Positions 1-10,748 of a stretch of DNA of 64,000 nucleotides are shown here, in pieces (positions within the stretch are counted from its first letter, which is position 1; every line of letters starts with the position of its first letter). Under the pieces are notes generated by a model. That model had not been told where the DNA came from. It saw only the letters and a program-made list of their open reading frames with translations, and did no database searches. The DNA is from Eublepharis macularius (Eukaryota > Chordata > Lepidosauria > Squamata > Eublepharidae): NCBI RefSeq assembly GCF_028583425.1, contig NC_072801.1, positions 23,518,001 to 23,582,000 on the forward strand, written 5' to 3'. Both the position numbers and the translations under genes were made by a program.

Positions 1-57
1 CCGGGAAGCCAAGATCATCCTTTGAGAACTTGATTTTTCCTTCCTAGTGTTTAATAA

Positions 58-314
58 CATTAACAACAACAACAACATTTGATTTATATACTGCCCTTCA
101 GGACAACTTAACATCCACTCAGAGCGGTTTACAAACTACGTCATTATTATCCCCACAACAAACACCCTGTGAGGTGGGTGGGGCTAAGAGAGCTCCGAGA
201 AGCTGTGACTGACCCAAGGTTACCCTTTGGCTTCAAGCAGAGGAGTGGGGAATCAAACCCGGCTCTCCAGATTAGAGTCCCATGCTCTTAACCACCACAC
301 CAAACTGGCTCTCT
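58..314 (-). repeat. Sauria-type tRNA-derived SINE, minus orientation
   Basis: Read on the minus strand it starts GAGAGCCAGTTTGGTGTGG, has a tRNA-like head with a B-box-like GGTTTGATTCC, and ends in an AAC/GTT microsatellite tail (61-78). A second copy of the same family lies at 45721-45990 on the plus strand. The 3' end resembles the tail of squamate SINEs known to use LINE machinery. Family name is from memory. Confidence 0.8.
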
Positions 315-1245
315 GTAAAATTTAATTTACAGTCTCATGTTTTTCTGCATATTTGGGGAGTCCTGAGTACATAAGGAGTCCCACTTTGTCTGGAGGGTGG
401 TGGCCTGGTTTTGTTATTTTTTCACAGTGGGGTGACAGTCATTTTACTGTTCAACAGATTGATAGTAATGAGCCTAGACAACCAAATCTAAGGAAAACAT
501 TGTGGCCGAACTGACAGTATTAAAAAAAAAACCTGTTTGTTTGAAAGACATAACACACCCTTAAGCCTCAAGGAACTGTTTTAGTTTACTTTTTTTTTTA
601 AATGAAACCACAATTGTTAATATACTTTTGTACAACCTCAGGTGCTATAGGTGGCTGAATCAACTTTCCAGTTGAGCAATGGAATGGTTTTCTTCCAAAA
701 ATTGTGGAATCTTTATTTTAAAGGCAAGACCATCCAATCATTGCAACCTAGTTTCCTTAAATGGCAGGCACATCTTTATAAAAGGTCCAAAGTTGAATTC
801 GCCTGTACCTGCTTAGTTGACCAGTAGAATTATCCACCTATTACGCAGGGGAGCTGGGACTGCATTGGCAAAGAGTTATTTTGTGAGTTTTTACTGGGGT
901 GAGATTTGAATCCAGGACTTTCTGGACCTCAGCTGTCGTCTCTGAGGCATGGCACCCTAGCAATCTGGCAGCAGTCATAAGCTTGTGTGAATATGCAAGC
1001 AGAATTTTCTTTTCTTTGTGGATTTTCTACATTCCCGCAAGCCATTTTATTATTGAGCACAGGTCTCTAAATTCTACTCAATGGAAAACAGCAGACAAAT
1101 ACAACCCAAATGACTCTGTTCTTGATGAGAATCCATAGCCTTTCCCAATCTCTGCCATTTTAAACAAGCCAGTTCACACAAGTGTGCACACCTGAGAATC
1201 TGTAGCTGAACTAATTCCACTGCACTTTACACTGTAGCTAACACT
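315..1245. other. Intergenic or intronic DNA, nothing recognised
   Basis: Upstream of the first CYP2W1 exon seen. I looked for P450 exon 5 (and earlier) coding signatures here and found none, so the missing exons lie beyond the window edge or are lost. Small open frames have no recognisable motif. Confidence 0.5.
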
Positions 1246-1247
1246 GT

Positions 1248-1482
1248 GGGCCAAACTACAAGTGACGAATGACACAGGTTGGACACCTGTCAGCTTCCCT
1301 CAAGTTTTGATGGGAAATGTAGGCAGCTTGGCGGAATGTTGGACAAGTGACAGTTGAAAAGTCCATTGGACAGCAGTCGGAAAGCCAAACTGCAAGACCA
1401 GGACGCCTGCATTTCCCATCAAAACTTGAGGGAAGCTGACAAGTGTCCAACCTGTGTCATTCATCACTTGTAGCTTGGCCCT
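1248..1482. mobile_element. Foldback MITE, probable hAT type
   Basis: Two arms of about 77 bp (1248-1324 and 1405-1482) are near-perfect reverse complements around an 80 bp centre. The ends read GGGCCAAACTACAAGTGA and, on the other strand, GGGCCAAGCTACAAGTGA. Such CAGGGCC-like tips are common in hAT elements, but I could not see a clean target duplication, so the class is inference. Confidence 0.7.
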
Positions 1483-1524
1483 GAGTGAACCAACTCCACT
1501 GTAGCCAAATCGCTTGCTTCCTTT

Positions 1525-1700
1525 TAATCCTCACAACAACCCAGTGAGGTAGGTTAGGCTGGACGAGAGGGAGCAACAGGCCGGTCAGCTTCATGGCTGA
1601 CAGTTTGGAAGCAGGGTCTCTTTGGTCTTTCCCCCATGCTGTAACTTCTATGCTGCACTGGTCGACTACGGTAACCCATGCCATTGTTTGAGCTAACATG
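1525..1700 (-). repeat. Old SINE fragment
   Basis: CTCACAACAACCCAGTGAGG followed by AGGTTAGGCTG is the inverted 3' half of a tRNA-derived SINE body seen more completely at 18027-18250. Strongly diverged towards its other end. Confidence 0.5.
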
Positions 1701-1854
1701 AAATTTAATCTGTGGAGTTAGGATCTGGGGTGGCTCATTTGCACAAGCTTTAAATCTGCCATCCTAAAGGGTAGAAAGGTGCACATCTGAACCAGCCTTC
1801 GGAACACTGCCCTTCCCCTTCCTTTCAATTGTGCACGTGCTTTCTCCCCACCAG

Positions 1855-1996
1855 GATGCAAGCAAGAAAGAGAACCTTTTCCATGACGACAACCTGATAG
1901 CATCCATCCTGGATCTGGTCATGGCCGGCACTGAAACCACTGCGACAACGTTGCAATGGGCTGTACTGCTCATGATGAAATACCCCTCGATTCAAG
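1855..1996 (+). CDS. CYP2W1: CYP2W1-like exon 6
   Basis: Acceptor CCCCACCAG before 1855 and donor GTGGGC after 1996. The 142 bp exon encodes the I-helix (DLVMAGTETTATTL), whose AGxET threonines handle oxygen and proton delivery in P450s, and ends in phase 1, as CYP2 exon 6 does. Confidence 0.92.
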
Positions 1997-4214
1997 GTGG
2001 GCTGTGCACCCTCTGCAGTCTCCTTTTTTTTTTTAGCAATTGTTTCCTTGTTTGCAGAGATGGAACCAAGCCCCTCAAGCTGTCTAAATGGTGACAACAT
2101 GTCACTTAGGGAGAATTTTTTTCCTTCTCGATTGTAGATTTTGCCATCACGGCACCCTTTCCGCCTGGGCTTTTTTTTTGTCCTTCTATGCACATCTGCA
2201 AAAACGAAGGGTGTGTTATATTTCAAACCTAGGCCATTTCCACACTTCTTACCTGCCTGCGGAACATAGCGCGAAAGACCTGAAAGACAGCATCTTCTTG
2301 TGTGAAATCGCACCAGGAAGACGCTGTTATCTGGGAATTTTGTGCGAATCACGCAAAACTCCCCGATAACAGTGTCTTCCTGGCGCGATTTTGCACAAGA
2401 CGACGCTGTCTTCCGGGTCTTTCATGCCATGTTCCGCAGGCAGGTAAGATGTGTGGAAACGGCCCTAGTATCAGCTCTGAAAAAGAGCAGCTCTCCAAAG
2501 TCTCAAAGCAGAGAAAAGTCTTTCCTAATCCCCATTTCGTGAAACCTTCTAACTGGAGATACCAGACCAACATGCGTAATGCTTGGAATCACAGAGCTGG
2601 TTCAAGGTATCCTGTTGCCCTCAGCGAGGTGCACCCATCCCCTCCTGGCTTCCGTGCCACTGCAGGAGCATAGCTTGGACATGGCTGGTGATGGCCCAGG
2701 CACAGGAAGGGACACCAGTGTCTTCTCAGTGCCACACTGCAGGATGCAAGCCGAGCCCTTCGTGCATATCTGCACCCTTCTCTATTGTGCCTTCCCAAAG
2801 GAGAGAGCAGATCCCTGTGGAGCTTGGCTGGAGAGCCAGCCTTGCACGAACATCCCCCCTCCAACTAGGAAAAAAACCCACTGCTCTTCCCAACTTGAGT
2901 CCAGAAGGCCAACAGATTAAGCTGTCCACTCTTCCTGTCTTATGCAGAGAAGGTCCAAGAGGAAATTGAGCATGTTGTGGACCCGGGCAGCTGGGCCTCC
3001 TATGAAGACCGGAAGAAGCTGCCTTACACCAATGCGGTGATTCACGAGATCCAGAGGTTTATCACCTTGCTGCCCCACGTGCCTCGTTGCACATCTGTGG
3101 ACACTCATTTCAGGGGCTACTTTATCCCAAAGGTACCTCCACAAGTATTCACCAGCCCCCCCTTTTTTTGTTTGCTGCCAGTAGGGGGCAGGTTAGAGTC
3201 CTGCACAGAGATGCAAGCCTCGGGAACATCCTTTGCCTCTGCCAACCTGCTGCCTGTAGAGGCTCCAGTTGCTTTCAGAATCGCTCCCAATCATCTCATC
3301 CTTTCTTGTGCTTTTCTTCCAGGGGACAACGGTGATCCCGTCCCTCACTTCTGTGCTACTCGATCCAAGTCACTGGGAGACCCCCTATGAGTTCAACCCA
3401 GGCCACTTCCTGGATGCCGAGGGGAAGTTTGTCAAGAAGGAAGCCTTCATGCCCTACTCCCTGGGTATCTCGCAGGCGTTCTTTTTCAGATGGATGGATG
3501 TGGGTGGTTAGCATACCATACCCTAAGGAGGCACCTGTAGCCTAGAGCTGCCAACTCCAGGCGGTGCCTGGAGATCTCCCAGAATCGTAACTGATCTCCA
3601 GCCTACAGGAGAAAACGATGGCTTCGTGTGGTGGATTCTATGGCATTACATCCCTGTTGAGCCACTTCCCCTCCCCACACTCTGCCCCCAAATCTCCCAG
3701 GAATTTCCCAATCCGGAGTTCGCAAGCCTAGCGCTAAGAGCTGCAAAGCAGGTAGAACTCCATGGAGGCCGGATTCACCTATTGGTGGCATATGTGGTTC
3801 TCCCCGACCTCCATTTTCTCCTCCCAACAACCCTGTGGTGTAGGCTAGGTGAGAAACAGACTGGTGTCAGGTCACCCAGTGAGCTTCACATCAGAAGGGG
3901 ATTTGAATGCAGGTCTCCCCTTCCCTAGTTCAACCGCACCACCCCCGGGGAGACAAGCAGGGCCACGTGACTTGGACCGATTCTGCCTTCCCTAATGCCT
4001 ACCCCCCCCCCGTCCCTTTGCAGGGCGCAGGAATTGCATGGGCGAGAGCCTGGCCAAGATGGAGCTCTTCCTGTTTTTCGCGGGCTTGCTGCAGACATTC
4101 TCTTTCCAGCCACCTCCCGGCATCGCTGCCTCGGCCATCGACTTGACCGTCCCTAAGACCACCTTCACTCTGAGACCCCAGCCGCAGCTAACGTGCGCCG
4201 TCTCCAGGGAGTGA
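1855..4214 (+). CDS. CYP2W1: Cytochrome P450 family 2, CYP2W1-like, 3' part (exons 6-9)
   Basis: Haem-thiolate monooxygenase, expected in the ER membrane with NADPH-P450 reductase as partner. Four exons (1855-1996, 2948-3132, 3323-3464, 4024-4214) join in frame to about 219 residues ending in a stop. Visible in order: I-helix AGTETT oxygen-activation motif, K-helix ExxR (EIQR), an FNPGHF stretch in the PERF position, the Cys-ligand loop YSLGRRNCMGE split by the last intron, and the L-helix. Exon lengths 142/185/142 match the CYP2 plan. Wording of exons 7-9 (ITLLPHVPRC, LTSVLLD, FNPGHFLDA, ELFLFFAGLLQ, C-terminal CAVSRE) fits human CYP2W1 better than other CYP2s that I remember; an orthologue versus a CYP2W paralogue cannot be settled here. 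Exons 1-5 were not found. No frame break seen, so it looks functional in this part. No clear poly(A) signal found. Confidence 0.88.
2229..2467. mobile_element. Near-perfect foldback MITE in CYP2W1 intron 6
   Basis: Arms of roughly 100 bp (2229-2335 and 2358-2467) are reverse complements with few mismatches and a short centre. Tips read CTAGGCCATTTCCACAC and, reversed, CTAGGGCCGTTTCCACAC. The hairpin is CpG-rich for an old repeat. No clean target duplication was visible, so the superfamily is open. Confidence 0.8.
2948..3132 (+). CDS. CYP2W1: CYP2W1-like exon 7
   Basis: Acceptor TCTTATGCAG before 2948, donor GTACCT after 3132. Encodes the J and K helices: LPYTNAVIHEIQRF contains the invariant ExxR pair (E-I-Q-R) that locks the haem-side core. 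At 185 bp it is one codon shorter than the usual 188 bp; phase is preserved on both sides. Confidence 0.93.
3323..3464 (+). CDS. CYP2W1: CYP2W1-like exon 8
   Basis: Acceptor TTCTTCCAG before 3323, donor GTATCT after 3464; 142 bp, the standard CYP2 exon 8 length. Encodes GTTVIPSLTSVLLD, the PERF-equivalent FNPGHFLD and the start of the haem loop (FMPYSLG). The usual phenylalanine at the head of the Cys-pocket signature is a tyrosine here. Confidence 0.93.
3545..3735 (-). mobile_element. hAT-like MITE family A, degraded copy
   Basis: Matches the family A consensus seen at 5879-6107 and 21125-21352 in inverted orientation, from GCCAACTCCAGGCGGTGCC to AGGAATTTCCCAATCCGG. It lies in CYP2W1 intron 8. 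Tips too diverged to show a duplication. Confidence 0.75.
3815..3935 (-). repeat. SINE fragment in CYP2W1 intron 8
   Basis: TCCCAACAACCCTGTGGTG through a reversed B-box-like GGATTTGAATGCAGG marks the inverted middle of the same tRNA-derived SINE type as 18027-18250. Confidence 0.6.
4024..4214 (+). CDS. CYP2W1: CYP2W1-like exon 9, C-terminus
   Basis: Acceptor TCCCTTTGCAG before 4024, stop TGA at 4212-4214. Completes the haem-binding loop as RRNCMGE, where the cysteine is the fifth iron ligand, then the L-helix (LAKMELFLFFAGLLQ) and the C-terminal beta region ending CAVSRE. Phase agrees with exon 8. Confidence 0.93.
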
Positions 4215-5006
4215 AGCCAATGCCGCTGCACAGCACGGGAGGAAAACGCTCAGACTCCGGGCTGCGGGCACCAAGTCCCCGAACGAACGCTAAGCCGGGA
4301 ACGACCACCGGTCCATTACTCTCTGCTGCTCCCCAGTGGCCGGCTTTTGCCATAGCAATCACTTTCTCCACCTCTTTCTGCGGCTCATTCTGCCCGCTCT
4401 TTGCTCTCTGCTGCCCCCACGCGACCGTAGAAGAACATCGCTACCACTCTTCCGTTCTGCAACAATCTTTGCAGCCTCTCTTGGCATATTCAGCACATAC
4501 ATATAAAGGTGCGTCCGCACGCTGTTGGGCATCGTTGCACTGTCGCAGTTTCCCTTTGTGGAAGCGATTGCTATTGCTTCATATCCAACGACGTGTCCAT
4601 GCAGCCCGTCAGTTCTAATAGGGTGCCAGTTCAGAGTCGCTAATGCCTCCCCATGTGCAGTGCAGGCTATAGCAAGCACTTTCCGCAGACGTTTTCATGG
4701 CTTAATTTACAGTGGCTCTTTGGCCAGCCTCTTCTGATCGCTGCCGTCCCTTCGGGTGTTGGTATTAGCCATTTCATACCTATTGTGTAATCCTTCGCTG
4801 CCACCCAGTGGCGACACCTTATAAATGCAGCCCTGTTTTTCCCTAACGAAGAGCTCGAGATATTTTAAAGTTAATGGACTGGATAGGGGAGGGATGGGGT
4901 CACTGTTCGTGCAAGGCAGTTAGTAGATTGCTGCCTATAGCATATAAGCGCAATACGGACAGCCCATGGCTACTGTTAGAGAAAGGTGGTGAACACAGAG
5001 CGGAAA
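4215..5006. other. 3' flank of CYP2W1, nothing firmly recognised
   Basis: Relatively CpG-containing to about 4850. Two similar CCCAGTGGC segments (near 4333 and 4808) and loosely similar AGCAATCACTTTC and AGCAAGCACTTTC blocks hint at an old repeat, but I cannot delimit it. No AATAAA was found close to the stop. Confidence 0.4.
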
Positions 5007-5186
5007 AATTCCCGGAGATTTGGGGTGAGTAGAGCCTGGTACGGGAGGAACTTCAAAAGGATATAATGCCCTAGAGACCACTCTTCGAAGTAGCCATGTC
5101 CTCCAGGCGAGCTGATCTCTGCAGCCTGGAGATCAGTTGTAATTCTAGCTGATTTACAGGCCCCACTTGGAGGTTGGCAATCCAAC
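5007..5186 (+). mobile_element. hAT-like MITE family A, 5'-incomplete copy
   Basis: From AATTCCCGGAGATTTGGGG to CTTGGAGGTTGGCAA it follows the family A body, including the GAGCTGATCTCTGCAGCCTG block. Confidence 0.75.
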
Positions 5187-5870
5187 CACCATAGTCTCTG
5201 TTTCTGTGTGTAAACCGCAGGGAGGGAGGAATGGTGCCTCTCTTCAAACTGGTAGCTGTTTTAATGTCCTGAGAGCACCACCAGAAGTCCCTTCCTTATT
5301 TCCAGAGACTGCAGATTAGGACATGCAGTTTCCCTCTAGAGAGGCTCTCGCTGCGTGACAGTGTTATTGAAAGTAGTCAAAATATCTCCCCGTATCAGTA
5401 ATAATATGTAAGAGGTGTCTTTTGCAGACTAGATGCAAGACGTGCCTGCCTGCAGCCAGCTGCCCAACAGCCTTCCGAGTCTACAACTGATTCACAGTTG
5501 GTACTTTCGACCAGAAATATAACTCGTCCTCTACTCTGCAACCCTCTTTTGGATTTTACTCAGTGCTTAGTTTTCTTGAGCTTGAATGACAGAGACCGTA
5601 AGTGGTTACCAATCTTGAAACATTCAGTAGCACTCCCGCCCTCCAAAGTACAGACTACTAAATTATGATGACAATTTAAACTCTCCAAAGGAAAGAAATG
5701 CAAATGACATCTTTTTGGCGGCTAGTAAGTCAGTGCTATTCAATGCAGAAAATCACGGGCTCGGTCCCCAGCCAATCCAGGGCTGCCATCTCCTGCCTGA
5801 GCCCCTGATTGCGTTTGTCTCTCAGGCTGAACTCAGATATCCTGGTCAACCACGGTTTAATCAAACATTG
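5187..5870. other. Intergenic, nothing recognised
   Basis: No coding exon, RNA gene or repeat could be recognised. Confidence 0.4.
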
Positions 5871-5878
5871 GTTTGTCA

Positions 5879-6107
5879 CAGGGTTGCCAGTTCCAAGTTG
5901 GGAAATTCCTGGAGATGTGGGGGGTGAAACCTGGAGAAACCTGGAGAAAGTGGGGTTTGGGGAGGGAAAGGACCTTGGCACGGCATAATTCCATAGAGTC
6001 CACCTTCCAAGGCAGCCATTTTCTCCAGGTGAACTGATCTCTGTGGCCTGGAGACCAGTTGTAATTCCGGGAGATCTCCAGCCACTGCCTGGAGGCTGGC
6101 GACCCTA
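5879..6107 (+). mobile_element. hAT-like MITE family A, complete, with 8-bp duplication
   Basis: 229 bp element with tips CAGGGTTGCCAG and GGCTGGCGACCCTA (inverted). It is flanked on both sides by GTTTGTCA (5871-5878 and 6108-6115). An 8-bp duplication with CAGGG-type tips is the hAT hallmark. No coding capacity. Confidence 0.92.
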
Positions 6108-6115
6108 GTTTGTCA

Positions 6116-8074
6116 TAATGTCTGAACTAGACAGTCCCCAAATAGGCTGGGTGGGTTTTTTGTTTGTTTAACCACAATAGATATTACTTCGAGTTTGTTA
6201 CAAGTTCTGACTTTACACAGAAATGGTCATATAAGATACGCTCCCCGCTAGGAGGCAGGGAGAAGGCAAGAAGCAGATGAACTAGGATTTACGCTTACAT
6301 CTGACTGGTAGACTGACTAGACTTCAGCAAATCCTGGTTTTACCATAATGTCTGAATGCAGCCAAACTAGGAAGCAACTTCCTGTTGTCTTCCACACATT
6401 GGCCTGATAAATAAGATGGCAAAAAGTTATTTACAGTACTGAGAATGAATAGGTCATCCGCACATATCAAGGACAGAGAAAAGCTAACAGGTGGTCTGCC
6501 CTACATAGGATACTGGATTGCCCTATCTAAAAAATTCTTTTTTTCAAGACAACTTTTTAAATCTGGAGTATAGCAATTAAAAAAACAACACCTTTTTCTT
6601 AGAGCAAGAAAATTTCTTCTTTTAAAAAGAAAATCAGAACTGGCTTATCCCCTCCCCTCCCAGCTACTTCTCAAAAATGAGAGCCCCAAACACCAACCAT
6701 CTGCCCACCAAGATTCCCCTGCCTTCAGGTAAATTTTTCAAGTCCGTTGCCTTTATCATGCCAAATGATCTAGAAAGAAAATCCCTGTTTAGCTGTGAGC
6801 ATCAGGAGCAAGTTAGAGAATAATCCTAAATAGGTCTACTCAGAATCCTACTCGGATCCATTCAGTGGGATTGACTGCCAGGAAAATGCTCTTAGGATCG
6901 CACAGCGTAAGGAGGTTCTTATTTATTAAAGAAAGGTGTTCGTTATCAGCGGGGTTAAAAGGCTGTTTACGTGGATGCAAGTCCCATCGATTCCAGCTCT
7001 AAGAGGAACGGGTTTGAATCAATGTAAGCATTTTAGTCCTAGCACCTGGCTTACAGCTATGCATTTCTTTGCCCTGTTTGTACCACAAACTGCTTGCTCA
7101 GGGCCCCACTGAAACCACTCTACACACCTTATTTCCCCATTGCCAAGTTTTCAGAAATGTTAGACAGGTGCTCTCTCGGTTGTGTAACGGTTCTCTGTGC
7201 TCTACAGCCAAGTTGCACTTTTCACAGTCGGCACAAACTGCCCTGACACAAAATGGGCTCAGGGAGCTGCCATTTTACCGCCTGGGGAAATTTACATGTA
7301 CTGTCGGTTAACTGCAGGTTTCCCTCTACAAAATTTAGGTGCCGACTATAAGTTGCAATTTAGTGAAATACAAATCTGCAAACTGACCAATATGGCAAGC
7401 TGTTAAAACTATAGTCACCGTTTAGTGCAGTTTCCTAGAGATGTATGAATTCAGAAAGGAAATCCATGAAAGGGAAGGAATAGTTATGGCTGAGTTTACC
7501 AACAGACACAAATCTTTTTAAAGCACTGCCTAATCCTCACATCTGCACAGATTTGCACAATCCACGCTCAAAGAACAGAAGAGCTGCCGTCAATCAGCCC
7601 ACCAGTAGATTAGGCCATCTGCCTTCATCACTGGATGCTCACAAGTTTATAAGCCCCACAAAACTGGAAGCAATCTGGTAACTTGAACAAGATGAGTGAA
7701 ATCAGTGATTCCCCAAACGTGGGCTAAGTAGTGCAAACATACTGAGAAAGAAACACATTCAGTTAAGCCCAGGGCCTGAAAAGAGGCTGCCCACCACACC
7801 TGTTCGTCTCTTGAAGTCAGACCCTGTTGAGTAAAGGTTATTTAGCCACATCTCTGCACTAGCCACAGCTGGATTATTCAGACATTCCCATTGCAGACAC
7901 ACAACAAAGTTACATGCCCTTGAAAGGGGGGGTGCCCATTGTGTTTCTGTATGAGTCGTCGATCTGTAATCCTTTCCAGTAATGCCCACAGTAAAAACAC
8001 AGGGTGGAGGCTGAGACTTGGGGAACTTGCTGCCAGTCAGAGTTCACAGTTCTGACCTGGATAGGCCAAGAGTC
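6116..8074. other. Intergenic, nearly repeat-free
   Basis: No supported gene. A diverged short palindromic unit of the kind at 37388-37468 may lie near 6825-6910 (AATCCTAAATAGG to CTTAGGATCGCAC). The rest gave no recognisable motif. Confidence 0.4.
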
Positions 8075-8082
8075 AGAGGAAG

Positions 8083-10251
8083 ATCCAGAGCAGTTAGCTG
8101 TGTTAGTCTTTAGTTGCAAAATAGTGAAGAGTCCAGTATCAACTTTCTTGTAGCATAAACTTTCGAGAACCAGAGCTCTCTTTGTAAAACGCGAAAGATT
8201 TATGCGATCTGAAGAGAAACCAGATCACAGCTTGTGATTAACTATCAGAAAACGAAGGTCATGTCCTTTGGTAAGCGCCCCAAACAAAGAATCTGGGTGA
8301 TTAACGGCCTAAGGTTAGAACAAGTTAATGCCTTTAAATATCTAGGGATGGTTGTGCAAGCCTTGGGGTCCAGAATATCCCATTGTGACTATGTTGCGGA
8401 TAAGGGAGAGAGATCAGCTCTCAACATCATCAAGTTTCTCCGCACCAAGGGTGGCCATTTCTCACCAGCCGCCCTTAAGCTTTTTCAAGCAAAGACACCC
8501 TCTCAGCTACTATACGGGACCTTCCTAGGCCCACCTGTTTCCTGTTTTGCCCCTCTCGAACAGGTGCAATCAAAGTTTTTGAAAGCAGTCTTGCAAGTTC
8601 CCAGATGTATATCAAATTCTATGATCCGCCTGGAAACTGGGGTGCTAAAGGTTGCTGCCAGAATATCACTTTCTTCGCTCTTCCTCTGGCTTAGAATAAA
8701 TCTATATTCTCATGGCCTCCTTCCACTCATTCTGCTAGATGACTTTCGATCCAGCTACCCAAGTGACGACTGCACAACTCTGATTCTCCTCTTTAGTTTT
8801 CCTTCAGATGGGTGGAGACTTAGCCAGAGAAGCTTTGAGGCAGAGAGTCGAAGATACTGAACGGCAATCTGATATTTCTAGATCTCCCACCTATATTGTG
8901 GCACCTCACAAATGCTACCTTTCTACCCTGGCTCCTTATTTATACACGCTGGAAAATAACAACCAAAGAAGAGCTTTCACCCTGGCTAGATTGTCCGCTC
9001 TGCCATCTGCAATCATCGAGGGCAGATACCGTAAGATCCCTTGGGCAGAGAGACTATGGCCATGCAATAGTGGTGAGACAGAGACGACGGCCCATATGTT
9101 CTTTTGCTGTCCTTTCTATAATGTGATCCGCGCCGTGCATATCCTTCCATTACTGGAGCGTTCTACAGACACTTCTGAGTTGGTCAACATAAACAGGCTT
9201 TGTTTGATGAAAGTACGGAGACCACTCGGCAGGTAGCCAAGTTTTGCTCCCAAGCAATTAAACTTCGATCTTCTCACATCTTGCCTGGCAATGTTGATGA
9301 AGAATTGATTGTAATATCTAACATGTCATCTTAGCCATACTTTGTCTGGAGTTGTGCAAACCCTTATCTCCACGTATAGTTAGTCCTGATTTAAATTGTT
9401 AGATGATAGTTGGCATATTCTGGCCTTTTAGTAGCACTGCACTAGTTTGTTTTAGTTTTTGATTGGTCCTGATGGACTTTTTAATTTTGCAAGTTAGTGT
9501 TTGTTATGAAATTATGTATCCACATATAGACTTGTTACATTCTTGCTGTATTTTATATATGCTATATTCTGGTTGCTTTTGTCTCATTCCTCTCTGGTCG
9601 CTGACTGTAATAAAGAAAGATGAGATGAGAGCTCTCTTTGTCAGGTGCATGGAGGGGATGAAGAAACTGACCAGAAATTATATAGGTGGTGAGGATAGAT
9701 GTCCTGGTAGATTCAAGTGTTCTCCTATTTGTGTCTGCGCAAAAGAATAAATGGACACAAATCTGACATCAAAAATGGCAATATCCAGAAATCAGTAGGT
9801 GAACACTTCAATCTACCCCAGGACATTCCATCAAGGACTTAAAGTTCACCATAGTTCAACAGAAACATTTCAAAAACAAAATCCAATGGGGAAGCTGCTG
9901 AATGTAAATTCATATGTAAATTTGAGTCAGACTTGGATTGAATAGAGACTCCGGATGGTTATCTCATTACCAGAAGTAACTGCCTTCAGGCATTCCGTTC
10001 AGATTTAGCAATGGAGGGAAGGGGTCACACCCAGCCTGGATTGTGCACTCCACCTCTTTCATGACTTTTGCCACTGATTTACATTTACATGGCCCTCCCT
10101 CCCTGCACCCTCTCTCCCCTCCATTCATCTCTGGCCAGTTTCTTCATACCCTCCATGCATCTGATGAAGAGAGCTGTGGTTCTCGAAAGCTTATGCCACA
10201 ATAAAGTTGGTTAGTCTTAAAGGTGCTACTGCACTCTTTACTATTTGACTT
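8083..10251. mobile_element. Penelope-type element interrupted by a LINE
   Basis: Outer units 8083-8185 and about 10160-10251 are inverted copies of one terminal motif (AAGCTTTCGAGAACCACAG / GGTTAGTCTTAAAGGTGC). AGAGGAAG flanks both ends (8075-8082, 10252-10259). Between 9745 and 9895 the + strand resembles the C-terminal end of a Penelope GIY-YIG endonuclease (a SVGEHFNLP-like stretch is readable). The element is degraded. Without the inserted LINE it is about 730 bp, so most of a full Penelope element is missing. Family assignment is from memory. Confidence 0.7.
8186..9627 (+). mobile_element. 5'-truncated LINE inserted in the Penelope-type unit
   Basis: A 14-bp target duplication AGAGCTCTCTTTGT brackets it (8172-8185 and 9628-9641). 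Frames at 8234-8860 and 8808-9236 encode the end of a reverse transcriptase (KTKVMSFGKRPK, FKYLGMVV) and a C-terminal domain with a CPCNSGETETTAHMFFCC-like Cys/His cluster; the residues appear as WPCNSGETETTAHMFFCC in the sequence. The two frames overlap, so at least one frameshift separates them. The 3' end reads TGTAATAAAGAAAGATGAG. Clade uncertain (R4, Vingi or I-like are options). Confidence 0.85.
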
Positions 10252-10539
10252 AGAGGAAGGCAGAGGACTGCTCCTGCCAGTCATTGATTGCTGCAGTACC
10301 ATCCTAATACACATAAACATGGGAAGTTGCCCAATACTGTGAGATCATCCGTTCATCCAGCTGAGCACGACTTCCTTTGGTTGGCAGCAACCAAGAGAGA
10401 TTCTTCCAAGTACCTGCTTCCTTGAGACCATTTCACTGGAGACCCCAGTTGCCACTCCATTCCTAGGCTTCTCCTGCATGTGAATAAAGCATGAGCTCTG
10501 CCACTGTGCATCAGGGACTGGGGTTTGGCCACATGGCAC

Positions 10540-10748
10540 ATCAAGCTGCCTTATTCTGAATCAGACCCTTGGTCCTTCTAAGTCAGTATTGTCTACTCAA
10601 ACCAGCAGCAGCTTTCTGGGATCTCATACAGAGGTCTTTCCCTTCACCTACTGCCTGGTCCTTTTTAACTGGAGATGCCGGGGATTGAACACACGACCTT
10701 CTGCATGCCAAACAGATGACCTATCACTGAACTACGACCCCTCCTAAG
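10540..10748 (-). repeat. tRNA-derived SINE, minus orientation
   Basis: Reverse complement of the type at 31755-31945: ends include GCCTTATTCTGAATCAGACC and the tRNA-like head with TCACTGAACTACGACCCC. The reversed B box GGATTGAACACACGACC is visible. Confidence 0.8.

Noticed and set aside
1825-2352. 175-codon minus-strand frame over CYP2W1 exon 6
   Set aside because: Formed by antisense of the exon and one arm of the foldback MITE.
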